From an uncultured Propioniciclava sp. (GTDB lineage Bacteria; Actinomycetota; Actinomycetes; Propionibacteriales; Propionibacteriaceae), in the NCBI GenBank assembly GCA_937872005.1, contig CALMPQ010000228.1:1-11671 (forward strand): 11,671 nt of DNA, read 5' to 3'. The position numbers were made by a program, and so were the translations under genes. Positions 1-5,943 of this stretch are shown here, piece after piece. The notes under the pieces were generated by a model that was given only the letters and a program-made list of their open reading frames with translations, had not been told where the DNA came from and ran no database searches. Position 1 is the stretch's first letter. Every line of letters begins with the position of its first letter.

Positions 1-428
1 TGCCCTGCAGGATGCCCTGGGTGCCGATGTAGATCCACGACCCGGCGGTCATCTGGCCGTACATCATCAGCCCGGCCTGCTCGAGCTCGCGGAAGTGCTC
101 CCACGTGGCCCAGTCGCCGACGAGGTTGGAGTTGGCGATCAGCACCCGCGGCGCCCACTGGTGCGTGCGGAACACCCCGACCGGCTTGCCCGACTGCACC
201 AGCAGGGTCTCGTCGTCGTCGAGGGTCTCCAGCGTGCGGACGATCGCGTCGTACGCCTCCCAGGAGCGCGCCGCCTTGCCCGACCCGCCGTAGACCACCA
301 GCTGTTCGGGGTGCTCGGCGACCTCGGGGTCGAGGTTGTTCATCAGCATGCGCAGCGCACCCTCCTGCTGCCAGCCGCGGGTGGTCAGGTCGAGCCCCCG
401 AGGGGCGCGGATCTCTCGGTTCGCCATG
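1..428 (-). CDS. hutU: Urocanate hydratase (urocanase), N-terminal part, cut by window edge
   Basis: Urocanase converts urocanate to imidazolonepropionate, the second step of histidine breakdown in the cytoplasm, using tightly bound NAD+. The minus strand reads about 142 residues from ATG at 428, beginning [19 protein letters not shown]. Urocanase landmarks follow: [44 protein letters not shown] and, at the window edge, [16 protein letters not shown]. Family members are about 550 residues, so roughly three quarters lies outside the window. A purine-rich GAAGGTGG sits a few bases upstream of the ATG and supports this start. The gene diverges from hutH, the enzyme that makes its substrate, and the two share a 121-bp control region. 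Identity is certain from sequence motifs; the remainder of the gene cannot be judged. Confidence 0.96.
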
Positions 429-458
429 CCCCCACCTTCACCCCAACCGGACGCCCCA

Positions 459-496
459 CGCGAGGACCCTCGCGCGTTGCGTCTCGGATCCGAGAC
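459..496. promoter_or_regulatory. Two adjacent 16-bp palindromes between hutU and hutH, candidate operators
   Basis: Two inverted repeats lie in the divergent hut control region. The first, 459-474, is CGCGAGGacCCTCGCG (7-bp arms, 2-bp centre). The second, 481-496, is the perfect palindrome GTCTCGGATCCGAGAC. Their centres are 22 bp apart, about two helical turns. They share a GGAyCC core. The perfect palindrome is centred 60-62 bp from both start codons (428 and 550). From memory, HutR, the IclR-type hut regulator of Corynebacterium resistens, recognises TCTGWWATWCCAGA; the second palindrome has the same 14-bp layout with TCT, central AT and AGA. Binding by the local IclR protein is inference. 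No clear -10 or -35 hexamers were found in this region. Confidence 0.6.
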
Positions 497-549
497 AGAA
501 CCGGCGCCCAAAGCCGCACCCCCGGCGTCCATGGGTGAGACTCGACCCC

Positions 550-2088
550 ATGCATGAGGTGAGCGTGGGCATCGGGCCGGTTTCGTTCGAGGACGTCGTC
601 GCGGTCGCGCGGCACGACGCGCGGGTCGTCGTGGAAGCCGAGGCGCTGGCCGAGGTCGCGGCGACGCGGCGGCACATCGAGGAACTGGCCGCCAGCGAAC
701 GCCCCGTCTACGGGGTCTCGACCGGGTTCGGGGCGCTGGCGACCAAGCACATCCCCAGCGAGAAGCGGGCGCAGTTGCAGGTGTCGTTGATCCGGTCGCA
801 CGCGGCGGGGTCGGGTCCCGAGGTCGAGCGCGAGGTCGTGCGGGCGATGATGCTGCTGCGCCTGTCGACCCTGGCCAGCGGACGCACCGGTGTGCGCCCC
901 GTCGTGGTCGAGACCTACGCCGCGATGCTGAACGCGGGCATCACGCCCGTCGTGCACGAGTACGGCTCACTGGGCTGCTCGGGCGACCTCGCGCCCTTGT
1001 CGCACTGCGCGCTCGCCGCGATGGGTGAGGGCGAGGTGCGCGACGCCTCCGGCACGCTGCGACCCGCGGCCGACGCCCTCGCCGAGGCCGGCATCGAGCC
1101 GCTCGTCCTCGGCGAGAAGGAAGGCCTCGCGCTCATCAACGGCACCGACGGCATGCTCGGCCAGCTCGTGCTGGCGTGCACCGACCTCGCCACGCTGCTG
1201 ACCACGACCGACGTCGTCGCCGCCATGTCGGTCGAGGGCCTGATGGGCACCGACAAGGTGTTCGCCGCCGACCTGCACGCGATGCGCCCGCACCCGGGTC
1301 AGGAGCTGTCGGCGGCAACGATGCGCGCCGTGCTGGCCGAGTCGCCGATCGTCGCGCGTCACCGCGACGACCCCGACTGCCCCATCGTGCAGGACGCCTA
1401 CTCGCTGCGCTGCGCGCCGCAGGTGACGGGGGCGGCGCGCGACACGCTCGTGCACGCAATGCTGGTGGCCCAGCGCGAGCTGGCCTCGGTGATCGACAAC
1501 CCCGTGGTCACCCCCGACGGGCGGGTTGAATCCAACGGCAACTTCCACGGCGCCCCGGTGGCGTACGTGCTCGACTTCTTGGCCATCGCCGTGGCCGACG
1601 TCGCCTCGATGTCGGAGCGCCGCACCGACCGGTTCCTCGACGTGAAGCGCAACCACGGGCTGCCGCCGTTCCTGGCCGACGACGCCGGGGTCGACTCGGG
1701 GCACATGATCCTGCAGTACATGCAGGCCGGCGTGGTCGCCGAGCTGAAGCGTCTGGCGGCACCGGCGTCGGTCGACTCGATCCCGAGCTCGGCCATGCAA
1801 GAGGACCACGTCTCGTTGGGCTGGCACGCCGCCCGCAAGCTGCGCCGCTCCCTCGACGGCCTGACCCGCGTGCTGGCCGGCGAGGCGCTGACCGCGGCCC
1901 GGGCCCTCGACCTGCGCGGCGTCGGGTCGGCCCCGGCGACCGCGGCGGTGGTCGACCGGATCCGCACCGTCGTCCCCGGCCCCGGACCCGACCGCTACCT
2001 CGCCCCCGAGATCGAGGCCGTCGTCGGACTGGTCGCCTCGGGCGCATTGGCCGAAGCGGCCCGCTCCGTGGTGGGCCCTCTGGCGTAA
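550..2088 (+). CDS. hutH: Histidine ammonia-lyase (histidase)
   Basis: Histidase deaminates L-histidine to trans-urocanate and ammonia, the first committed step of histidine catabolism, in the cytoplasm. From ATG 550 the protein is 512 residues, a normal family length. It carries YGVSTGFG (Tyr54), the MIO-forming triad Cys143-Ser144-Gly145 in [18 protein letters not shown] (Asn197), YSLRCAPQ (Tyr284, Arg287), SNGNFHG (Phe332) and [13 protein letters not shown] (Glu418), matching the active site of characterised histidases. The cofactor triad is Cys-Ser-Gly rather than the textbook Ala-Ser-Gly. An in-frame GTG at 535 would add five residues; ATG 550 is preferred because homologues usually begin close to the VGxGPxxFEDV segment and GGTGAG lies upstream. 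It is divergent from hutU. Its TAA stop lies in the left arm of the long inverted repeat at 2083-2193. Confidence 0.97.
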   Translation: MHEVSVGIGPVSFEDVVAVARHDARVVVEAEALAEVAATRRHIEELAASERPVYGVSTGFGALATKHIPSEKRAQLQVSLIRSHAAGSGPEVEREVVRAMMLLRLSTLASGRTGVRPVVVETYAAMLNAGITPVVHEYGSLGCSGDLAPLSHCALAAMGEGEVRDASGTLRPAADALAEAGIEPLVLGEKEGLALINGTDGMLGQLVLACTDLATLLTTTDVVAAMSVEGLMGTDKVFAADLHAMRPHPGQELSAATMRAVLAESPIVARHRDDPDCPIVQDAYSLRCAPQVTGAARDTLVHAMLVAQRELASVIDNPVVTPDGRVESNGNFHGAPVAYVLDFLAIAVADVASMSERRTDRFLDVKRNHGLPPFLADDAGVDSGHMILQYMQAGVVAELKRLAAPASVDSIPSSAMQEDHVSLGWHAARKLRRSLDGLTRVLAGEALTAARALDLRGVGSAPATAAVVDRIRTVVPGPGPDRYLAPEIEAVVGLVASGALAEAARSVVGPLA

Positions 2089-2193
2089 CAGCGTTATCGG
2101 CCTGCTCGATTTTCGACCGCGGCGATCGAGGCCAGTCCCGCTGGTGAGTTGAAGATTTAACCGAGAACGAGCAGGCCGATAACGCTGTTACGC
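2083..2193. terminator. Perfect 26-bp inverted repeat spanning both stop codons of convergent hutH and iclR
   Basis: The left arm 2083-2108 (gcgtaacagcgttatcgg...) is exactly the reverse complement of the right arm 2168-2193, giving 26 matched base pairs around a 59-nt loop (2109-2167). The left arm holds the hutH stop TAA (2086-2088) and the right arm the iclR stop TAA (2188-2190). The loop contains a small hairpin CCAG-tcccg-CTGG (2132-2144) and the near-palindrome tcga-ccgcggcga-tcga. The position between converging genes suggests a bidirectional terminator. There is no T-tract, and the large loop with perfectly matched long arms is unusual for an intrinsic terminator, so a palindromic mobile or REP-like element remains possible. 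The structure is certain; the function is inferred. Confidence 0.6.
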
Positions 2194-2970
2194 TCCGGGA
2201 CCGCCCAGCCGCCGCGACACCTCAGCCGCACCGGCAACCAGCGATGCCACGATCGGCCCCTGATCCCGCACCGGCACCCGCGCCCGCCACGTGCAGCTCA
2301 AGGCCGCGACGGGCTGGCGGTGCAGGTCGAAGACGGCCGCCCCGACCGACCGAAGGCCCGGCGTGACGAGCTCGACCTCCTCCGACCAGCCACGCTCGCG
2401 TTCGGGCGCCAGCTCGCCCAGGAGGTCGCCCAACCCGCGCGGACCGCGGCCCGTGCGCGACACGAAGTCGCCCGGCCGGGTGTACAGCGCCCGCACGGTC
2501 GCCTCGGGCAGTTGCGCCAGAATCGCCCGCCCCGACGCGGTCAGGTGCGCCGGCAGCAGCACGCCCACCGCGGTCACCAGCGACGGCTCCCCCTCCACCG
2601 GCACCGGCGGCGCCTCCTTCAGCAGGTACATCGTCAGCGGCCCGCGCAGGATGCCGAGGTGCACGGCCACCCCCAACTCAGCCGCCAGCGACCGCATCAC
2701 CGCCCGGGCCAGCCGCTCGAGCCCCTCGTGCGGCGTGTAGGCGCTGGTCAGTCCGTACGCCGACGCCCCCAGCGCCCAACCGCGCGACTCGGGCAGGCGC
2801 AGCACGAAACCGCGCTCCTCCAGCACCGTCAGCAGGTGGTAGGTCGTCGACCGCGGCAGCTCCAGGTCGCGCGCGATGGCAGCCGCCCCCACCGCCCCGG
2901 GTTGCCGGGCCAGATGGGTCAGGATGTCCAGCGTCCGGCCCACCGCCGGCGAAGCACTCGACCCCGCCAC
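2188..2970 (-). CDS. IclR-family transcriptional regulator, candidate hut regulator
   Basis: A 260-residue DNA-binding regulator with the usual IclR length and two-domain layout. The N-terminal winged helix-turn-helix (about 10-60) reads SPAVGRTLDILTHLARQPG, then AIARDLELPRSTTYHLLTVLEERGFV. The C-terminal IclR effector domain (about 75-255) includes HLTASGRAILAQLP and GLRSVGAAVFD. The start is GTG at 2970; GAGG a few bases upstream acts as ribosome-binding site and overlaps the stop of the SDR gene, 7 bp away, so the two are likely co-transcribed and translationally linked. It converges on hutH. IclR-type regulators control hut genes in some corynebacteria, and paired palindromes lie between hutU and hutH, so a HutR role is likely but inferred. 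Other IclR targets, such as aromatic or sugar acid pathways, cannot be excluded. Confidence 0.9.
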   Translation of the reverse strand: MAGSSASPAVGRTLDILTHLARQPGAVGAAAIARDLELPRSTTYHLLTVLEERGFVLRLPESRGWALGASAYGLTSAYTPHEGLERLARAVMRSLAAELGVAVHLGILRGPLTMYLLKEAPPVPVEGEPSLVTAVGVLLPAHLTASGRAILAQLPEATVRALYTRPGDFVSRTGRGPRGLGDLLGELAPERERGWSEEVELVTPGLRSVGAAVFDLHRQPVAALSCTWRARVPVRDQGPIVASLVAGAAEVSRRLGGPGA

Positions 2971-2977
2971 CGCAACC

Positions 2978-4396
2978 TCAGCGCATCAACGCGTGCCGCA
3001 GCGCCTCGGCGAGCGTGCCCTGGGCGAACCAGAACCCCGTGCCGGCCAGCTTCACCGCCGACGCCCGCTGGTCGGTGTCGATCATCTCGTCGTAGCCCTC
3101 GGCCCCCAGCACGAGCTTCGGCCCAAATGCCGGCGTCGGCACCAGCGCAGGCCGGTGCAGCACGCGGCCGAGGGTGGTCGCGAACTCCTGCTGCGTCACC
3201 GGACGCGGCGCGACGAGGTTGGTCGGCCCCTCCACCACGTCGGTCAGGATCGTGTGCACGTACGCCCGCGCCACATCGTCCAGGCCCACCCAGCTGAACC
3301 ACGCATCGGGGGCGGCCAACCGTCCACCCACCCCCAGCGAGAACAGCGGCACCTGCGGCGCCAGGGCTCCCCCGCCCTCGCTCAGCACGATGCCCGTGCG
3401 CAGGTGCGCCACCCGCACTCCCGCGTCCACCGCGGGTTTCGCCGCCGCCTCCCACGCCCGCACGGTCGCGGCGAGGAAGCCCTCCCCCGGCTCCGATGAC
3501 TCCGTCAGTAACTCCCCCGGACGCCGCGGGCCGTAGTAGCCGATCGCCGACGCCTGCACGTACGTCGGCACCTTCGCGGCGGCAGCAGCACCGGCGAGCG
3601 TGGCGGTGGCGTCGAGGCGCGAGGTGAGGACCTTCCCCTTGTGGGAGCGGGTGAAGCGCCCGCCGATGGAGTGGCCCGAGAGATTGACGACGGCGTCTGC
3701 CCCATCGAGCACCGCGGGGTCGAGCCGGTGGGCGGCAGGATCCCACCGCACCGCGTCGGAATGCCCACGCGCCGACCCGCGGACCAGCCGCACCACCTCG
3801 TGTCCACCCGAGGTGAGCAGGGCGCACAACTGGGTTCCGATCAGGCCCGATGCCCCCGAGACCACGACGCGTCGGGGTCCAGCGCCGAGCCGGGTGTGCA
3901 GGTCGAGGTCGTCGCGCAGCTGCCGCTCGCGGAACGCGAACAGCCCGTCGAGCTGCATCTCCACCAACGCTTGGTCGAGGCCGCCGGGCAGGCCGACCGG
4001 CAGCTCCCAGGTCACGCGGTCGGTGATGGTGGTCGAGCCGCCGGGGCCGTCGGCGAACTCGTGCTCGTGCCGCCACGACTTGAACGGACCGGTGACCTGC
4101 TCATCGACGAAGCGCTCATTCGGCACGAACTCGACGTGTCGCACCACCCAGCGCACGCCGAGCGGGGCACGTCCACGCACCCCGCGGCGGGGCACGCCCG
4201 GCAGCAGGCCGGCCACCAGCGGGTGGCTGATCAGCAGTTCGGCCTCGGAGCCGACGTTGATGCCGTCCGTGTGCGGCTTCAGCGCCGTGACCATGCCGGG
4301 CGGGCTCAGCCGGGCGAACGCACCGGGGCGGGTGTGCCAAGCGAACACGGTCGCGCGCGGGTACGGGTACCGGCTGGTGCGCTCGAACACAGGCAT
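2978..4396 (-). CDS. SRPBCC domain fused to TIGR01777-family SDR (epimerase-like, YfcH/SDR39U1 type)
   Basis: A 472-residue two-domain protein. Residues 1-165 resemble an SRPBCC (START-like, polyketide cyclase) ligand-binding domain: FERTSRYPYPRATVFAWHTRPGAFARLSPPGM at the start and STTITDRVTWELP near its end. Residues about 176-472 form an extended-SDR Rossmann domain of the TIGR01777 family, with the nucleotide motif GASGLIG (181-187), NLSGHSIGGRFT, SAIGYYGP (284-290), the FSWVGLDDVARA segment and a C-terminal DUF1731-like tail ending EALRHAL. Substrate and reaction are not known for the family; E. coli YfcH lacks the SRPBCC part. The ATG at 4396 lies 9 bp after the stop of the DUF559 gene, and the iclR start is 7 bp downstream, so the three probably form one transcript. 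Family assignment is firm; the function is open. Confidence 0.9.
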   Translation of the reverse strand: MPVFERTSRYPYPRATVFAWHTRPGAFARLSPPGMVTALKPHTDGINVGSEAELLISHPLVAGLLPGVPRRGVRGRAPLGVRWVVRHVEFVPNERFVDEQVTGPFKSWRHEHEFADGPGGSTTITDRVTWELPVGLPGGLDQALVEMQLDGLFAFRERQLRDDLDLHTRLGAGPRRVVVSGASGLIGTQLCALLTSGGHEVVRLVRGSARGHSDAVRWDPAAHRLDPAVLDGADAVVNLSGHSIGGRFTRSHKGKVLTSRLDATATLAGAAAAAKVPTYVQASAIGYYGPRRPGELLTESSEPGEGFLAATVRAWEAAAKPAVDAGVRVAHLRTGIVLSEGGGALAPQVPLFSLGVGGRLAAPDAWFSWVGLDDVARAYVHTILTDVVEGPTNLVAPRPVTQQEFATTLGRVLHRPALVPTPAFGPKLVLGAEGYDEMIDTDQRASAVKLAGTGFWFAQGTLAEALRHALMR

Positions 4397-4405
4397 GCCG
4401 CCACA

Positions 4406-5344
4406 CTACTTGCGTCCCCTGCGGCGGCGCGGTTGGCGGGGCGCGAAGGGGCCCAGTCCGCGGAACAGGGCCTCGCGTGCCGCCACGACCGCGCGCATCG
4501 TGGCCTTGACCCCTTCGAGGTCGTCGAACACGAGCCCGGCGTCGAACCGCACGCGATGCCAGGACTGGGTGGCGAGTTGCGCATCGGAGGCGCGATCACG
4601 GACGAAGGACTCGTGGTCACCGTGCCACTCCCAGCCGTCCACCTCGAAGCCCAGCAGCAGATCGGGGAGGGCAAGGTCGACGAAGCGTACGCTGCCGTCG
4701 GGCAAGGTGACGGGGAAGTTGGTCCGGTAGGCGTGGGGCAGGTCGAGTTCCCGGTGGCCCCGCTGCAGTTCGCGCTCCGCTTCCGACCACGGCTCGTCGC
4801 GCGAGTCATCCAGCAAGGTGCGTCGCAGGACGTCACCCCGGCGGGGAGGCAGCTCGGCAAACGTGGCCTCGAGCTGGGCCAACGTGACCGCACGCCGACG
4901 CAGGGCCTCGTCGATGACCTGCCCGCCCAGGGTGGGGATGAGGTCGAGCACCGTCAACGCGGCGTCGGTGAACCGGACTGTGCCGCTGTCGACCGTGAGG
5001 TCGAGTGGCACCTGGCGCTTGCACCAACGGATCCCATCGCCAGCGGCCCGGAGCGCGGTGGTGGCCAGGTCAACTGTCGTCGCGTTCCGTTCGGGCCACC
5101 AACCCAGCGTCGCGGCCGCTTCCCCGATGACCACGGCATCCGGATCCGCGGTGAATGCGGCGCGGAGGCGGAGCGCGAGGTCGGGCTCGCGGTCTCGAGC
5201 ACGGTAGATGCCGGGCAGCATCGACACCAGGTCCCCCCGTCTGAGCGCCCGGTCGAGAGAACTGGCGATGCTGGGGTGCTCTCGGCGCACAATCAGGCCC
5301 TGGCCCGCCGCCAGCGCGGCCTCCCACACATAAGACACGACCAT
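4406..5344 (-). CDS. AbiEi-like N-terminal domain fused to DUF559 (Vsr-like) endonuclease domain
   Basis: A 312-residue protein of a type common in actinobacteria. The N-terminal region (about 20-50), HPSIASSLDRALRRGDLVSMLPGIYR, matches the AbiEi antitoxin-type winged-helix start, and a middle region (about 70-175) corresponds to the second AbiEi-like part. The C-terminal part (about 185-290) looks like a DUF559/Vsr-type PD-(D/E)xK nuclease: E187/E190, VDLALPDLLLGFEVDG (D223, E234, D236), WHG (H241), FVRDRASDAQLATQSWHRVRF. It ends in a basic tail (RQPRRRRGRK, 303-312) that could contact nucleic acid. No separate toxin gene of AbiEii type is adjacent. The start ATG at 5344 has no obvious Shine-Dalgarno; the GTG codons a few residues in are alternatives. 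Biological role is unknown; DNA processing, repair or defence are guesses. Confidence 0.85.
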   Translation of the reverse strand: MVVSYVWEAALAAGQGLIVRREHPSIASSLDRALRRGDLVSMLPGIYRARDREPDLALRLRAAFTADPDAVVIGEAAATLGWWPERNATTVDLATTALRAAGDGIRWCKRQVPLDLTVDSGTVRFTDAALTVLDLIPTLGGQVIDEALRRRAVTLAQLEATFAELPPRRGDVLRRTLLDDSRDEPWSEAERELQRGHRELDLPHAYRTNFPVTLPDGSVRFVDLALPDLLLGFEVDGWEWHGDHESFVRDRASDAQLATQSWHRVRFDAGLVFDDLEGVKATMRAVVAAREALFRGLGPFAPRQPRRRRGRK

Positions 5345-5375
5345 GGTTTAGGCGCGTGGTGTCAGGTCACCGGCT

Positions 5376-5475
5376 GATGGTGGTGGTTTTCGCTCCCTCG
5401 GCGACAGCACGAGCAGTTCGGCCCGCTCAGCAGTGCGCCTCGGGTTCCGCCGAGGGAAGGAAAACCATCACCACC
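5376..5475. repeat. Imperfect 28-bp inverted repeat with structured loop in a divergent intergenic region
   Basis: Left arm 5376-5403 (gatggtggtggttttcgctc...) and right arm 5448-5475 pair at 24 of 28 positions plus one G-T pair; the mismatches are a 2x2 internal bulge (5392-5393 against 5458-5459) and one position near the outer end. The 44-nt loop (5404-5447) can fold a second hairpin: GCAC (5407-5410) with GTGC (5433-5436) and GAGC (5411-5414) with GCTC (5425-5428). The flanking genes point away from it, so it is not an ordinary gene-end terminator. It may be a REP/MITE-like palindromic element, a leader structure or a regulatory RNA. The fold is seen; the role is unknown. Confidence 0.7.
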
Positions 5476-5478
5476 CCG

Positions 5479-5512
5479 TTGCTTAGCCCAGCTAATGAGC
5501 TAGGCTAAGCAA
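5479..5512. promoter_or_regulatory. 34-bp operator-like palindrome overlapping the likely marR promoter
   Basis: TTGCTTAGCC at 5479-5488 and GGCTAAGCAA at 5503-5512 are exact reverse complements, and the bases between them (cagctaatgagcta) continue the symmetry so that 15 of 17 pairs match over 34 bp. A shorter copy, TTAGC-cca-GCTAA (5483-5495), overlaps the left half. A plausible promoter lies within: -35 TTGCTT (5479-5484), 16-bp spacer, -10 TAGGCT (5501-5506). Transcription would start at about 5512-5515, at or just before the GTG start codon of marR. MarR proteins typically repress their own promoters from such palindromes, so autorepression is expected; this is inference. Confidence 0.75.
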
Positions 5513-5514
5513 TT

Positions 5515-5943
5515 GTGCCTGACCGTGACCCCCTCCTTGCCCTCGCCAGTGATGTGCGCATCGCGTGCCAGCACGTCAGTCGCCGCGTGCGGTACGACAA
5601 CTGCCACGAGATCCCCCCGCACCACTTCAGCGTGCTGGCCAAGCTCGCCATGGGCGCCGCGACCACCGCCGGCGAACTCGCCCGCATCGAGGAGGTCAGC
5701 GCCCCGAGCATGACCCGTACGGTGAACAACCTCGTCGACAGCGGCCTCGTCGCCCGCACCCCCGACCCCAACGATGGACGTCGTCATATCCTCACCCTCA
5801 CCCCCGCCGGCACACAGATGATCCAGCGCACCCGCGCGAGCCGCGACGACTGGATGGTCCGACGCCTCCAGAACCTCGACCCCGACGAGCTCGCCACGCT
5901 GCGGGCCGCCACCGACATCCTGCAGAAGGTGATCCACGCGTGA
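5515..5943 (+). CDS. MarR-family transcriptional regulator
   Basis: A 142-residue regulator of typical MarR length. A winged helix-turn-helix spans about 35-100: HHFSVLAKLAMGAATTAGELARIEEVSAPSMTRTVNNLVDSGLVART is the HTH, and DPNDGRRHILTLTPAGTQMI is the wing with the DxxDGRR motif. The start is GTG at 5515, immediately after the palindromic operator; there is no Shine-Dalgarno and the predicted transcript start lies within a few bases, so the mRNA is probably leaderless, which is common in actinobacteria. The stop TGA overlaps the GTG start of the MFS gene (GTGA, 5940-5943), indicating a translationally coupled operon. It likely represses itself and the exporter and responds to a small toxic ligand; the ligand cannot be told from sequence. 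Confidence 0.93.
   Translation: MPDRDPLLALASDVRIACQHVSRRVRYDNCHEIPPHHFSVLAKLAMGAATTAGELARIEEVSAPSMTRTVNNLVDSGLVARTPDPNDGRRHILTLTPAGTQMIQRTRASRDDWMVRRLQNLDPDELATLRAATDILQKVIHA

Noticed and set aside
535..549. GTG at 535 as the hutH start
   Set aside because: It would add five residues unlike the family N-terminus and has no ribosome-binding site; ATG 550 fits better.
967..1827. 286-codon open frame on the minus strand opposite hutH
   Set aside because: HutH is unambiguous on the plus strand; the antisense translation shows no recognised domain.
3641..5377. 578-codon open frame on the plus strand opposite the SDR and DUF559 genes
   Set aside because: It spans two well-supported minus-strand genes and their junction, with no family-like motifs and biased composition.
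5376..5475. Simple intrinsic terminator
   Set aside because: No gene ends here; both neighbours are transcribed away from it, so the structure needs another explanation.
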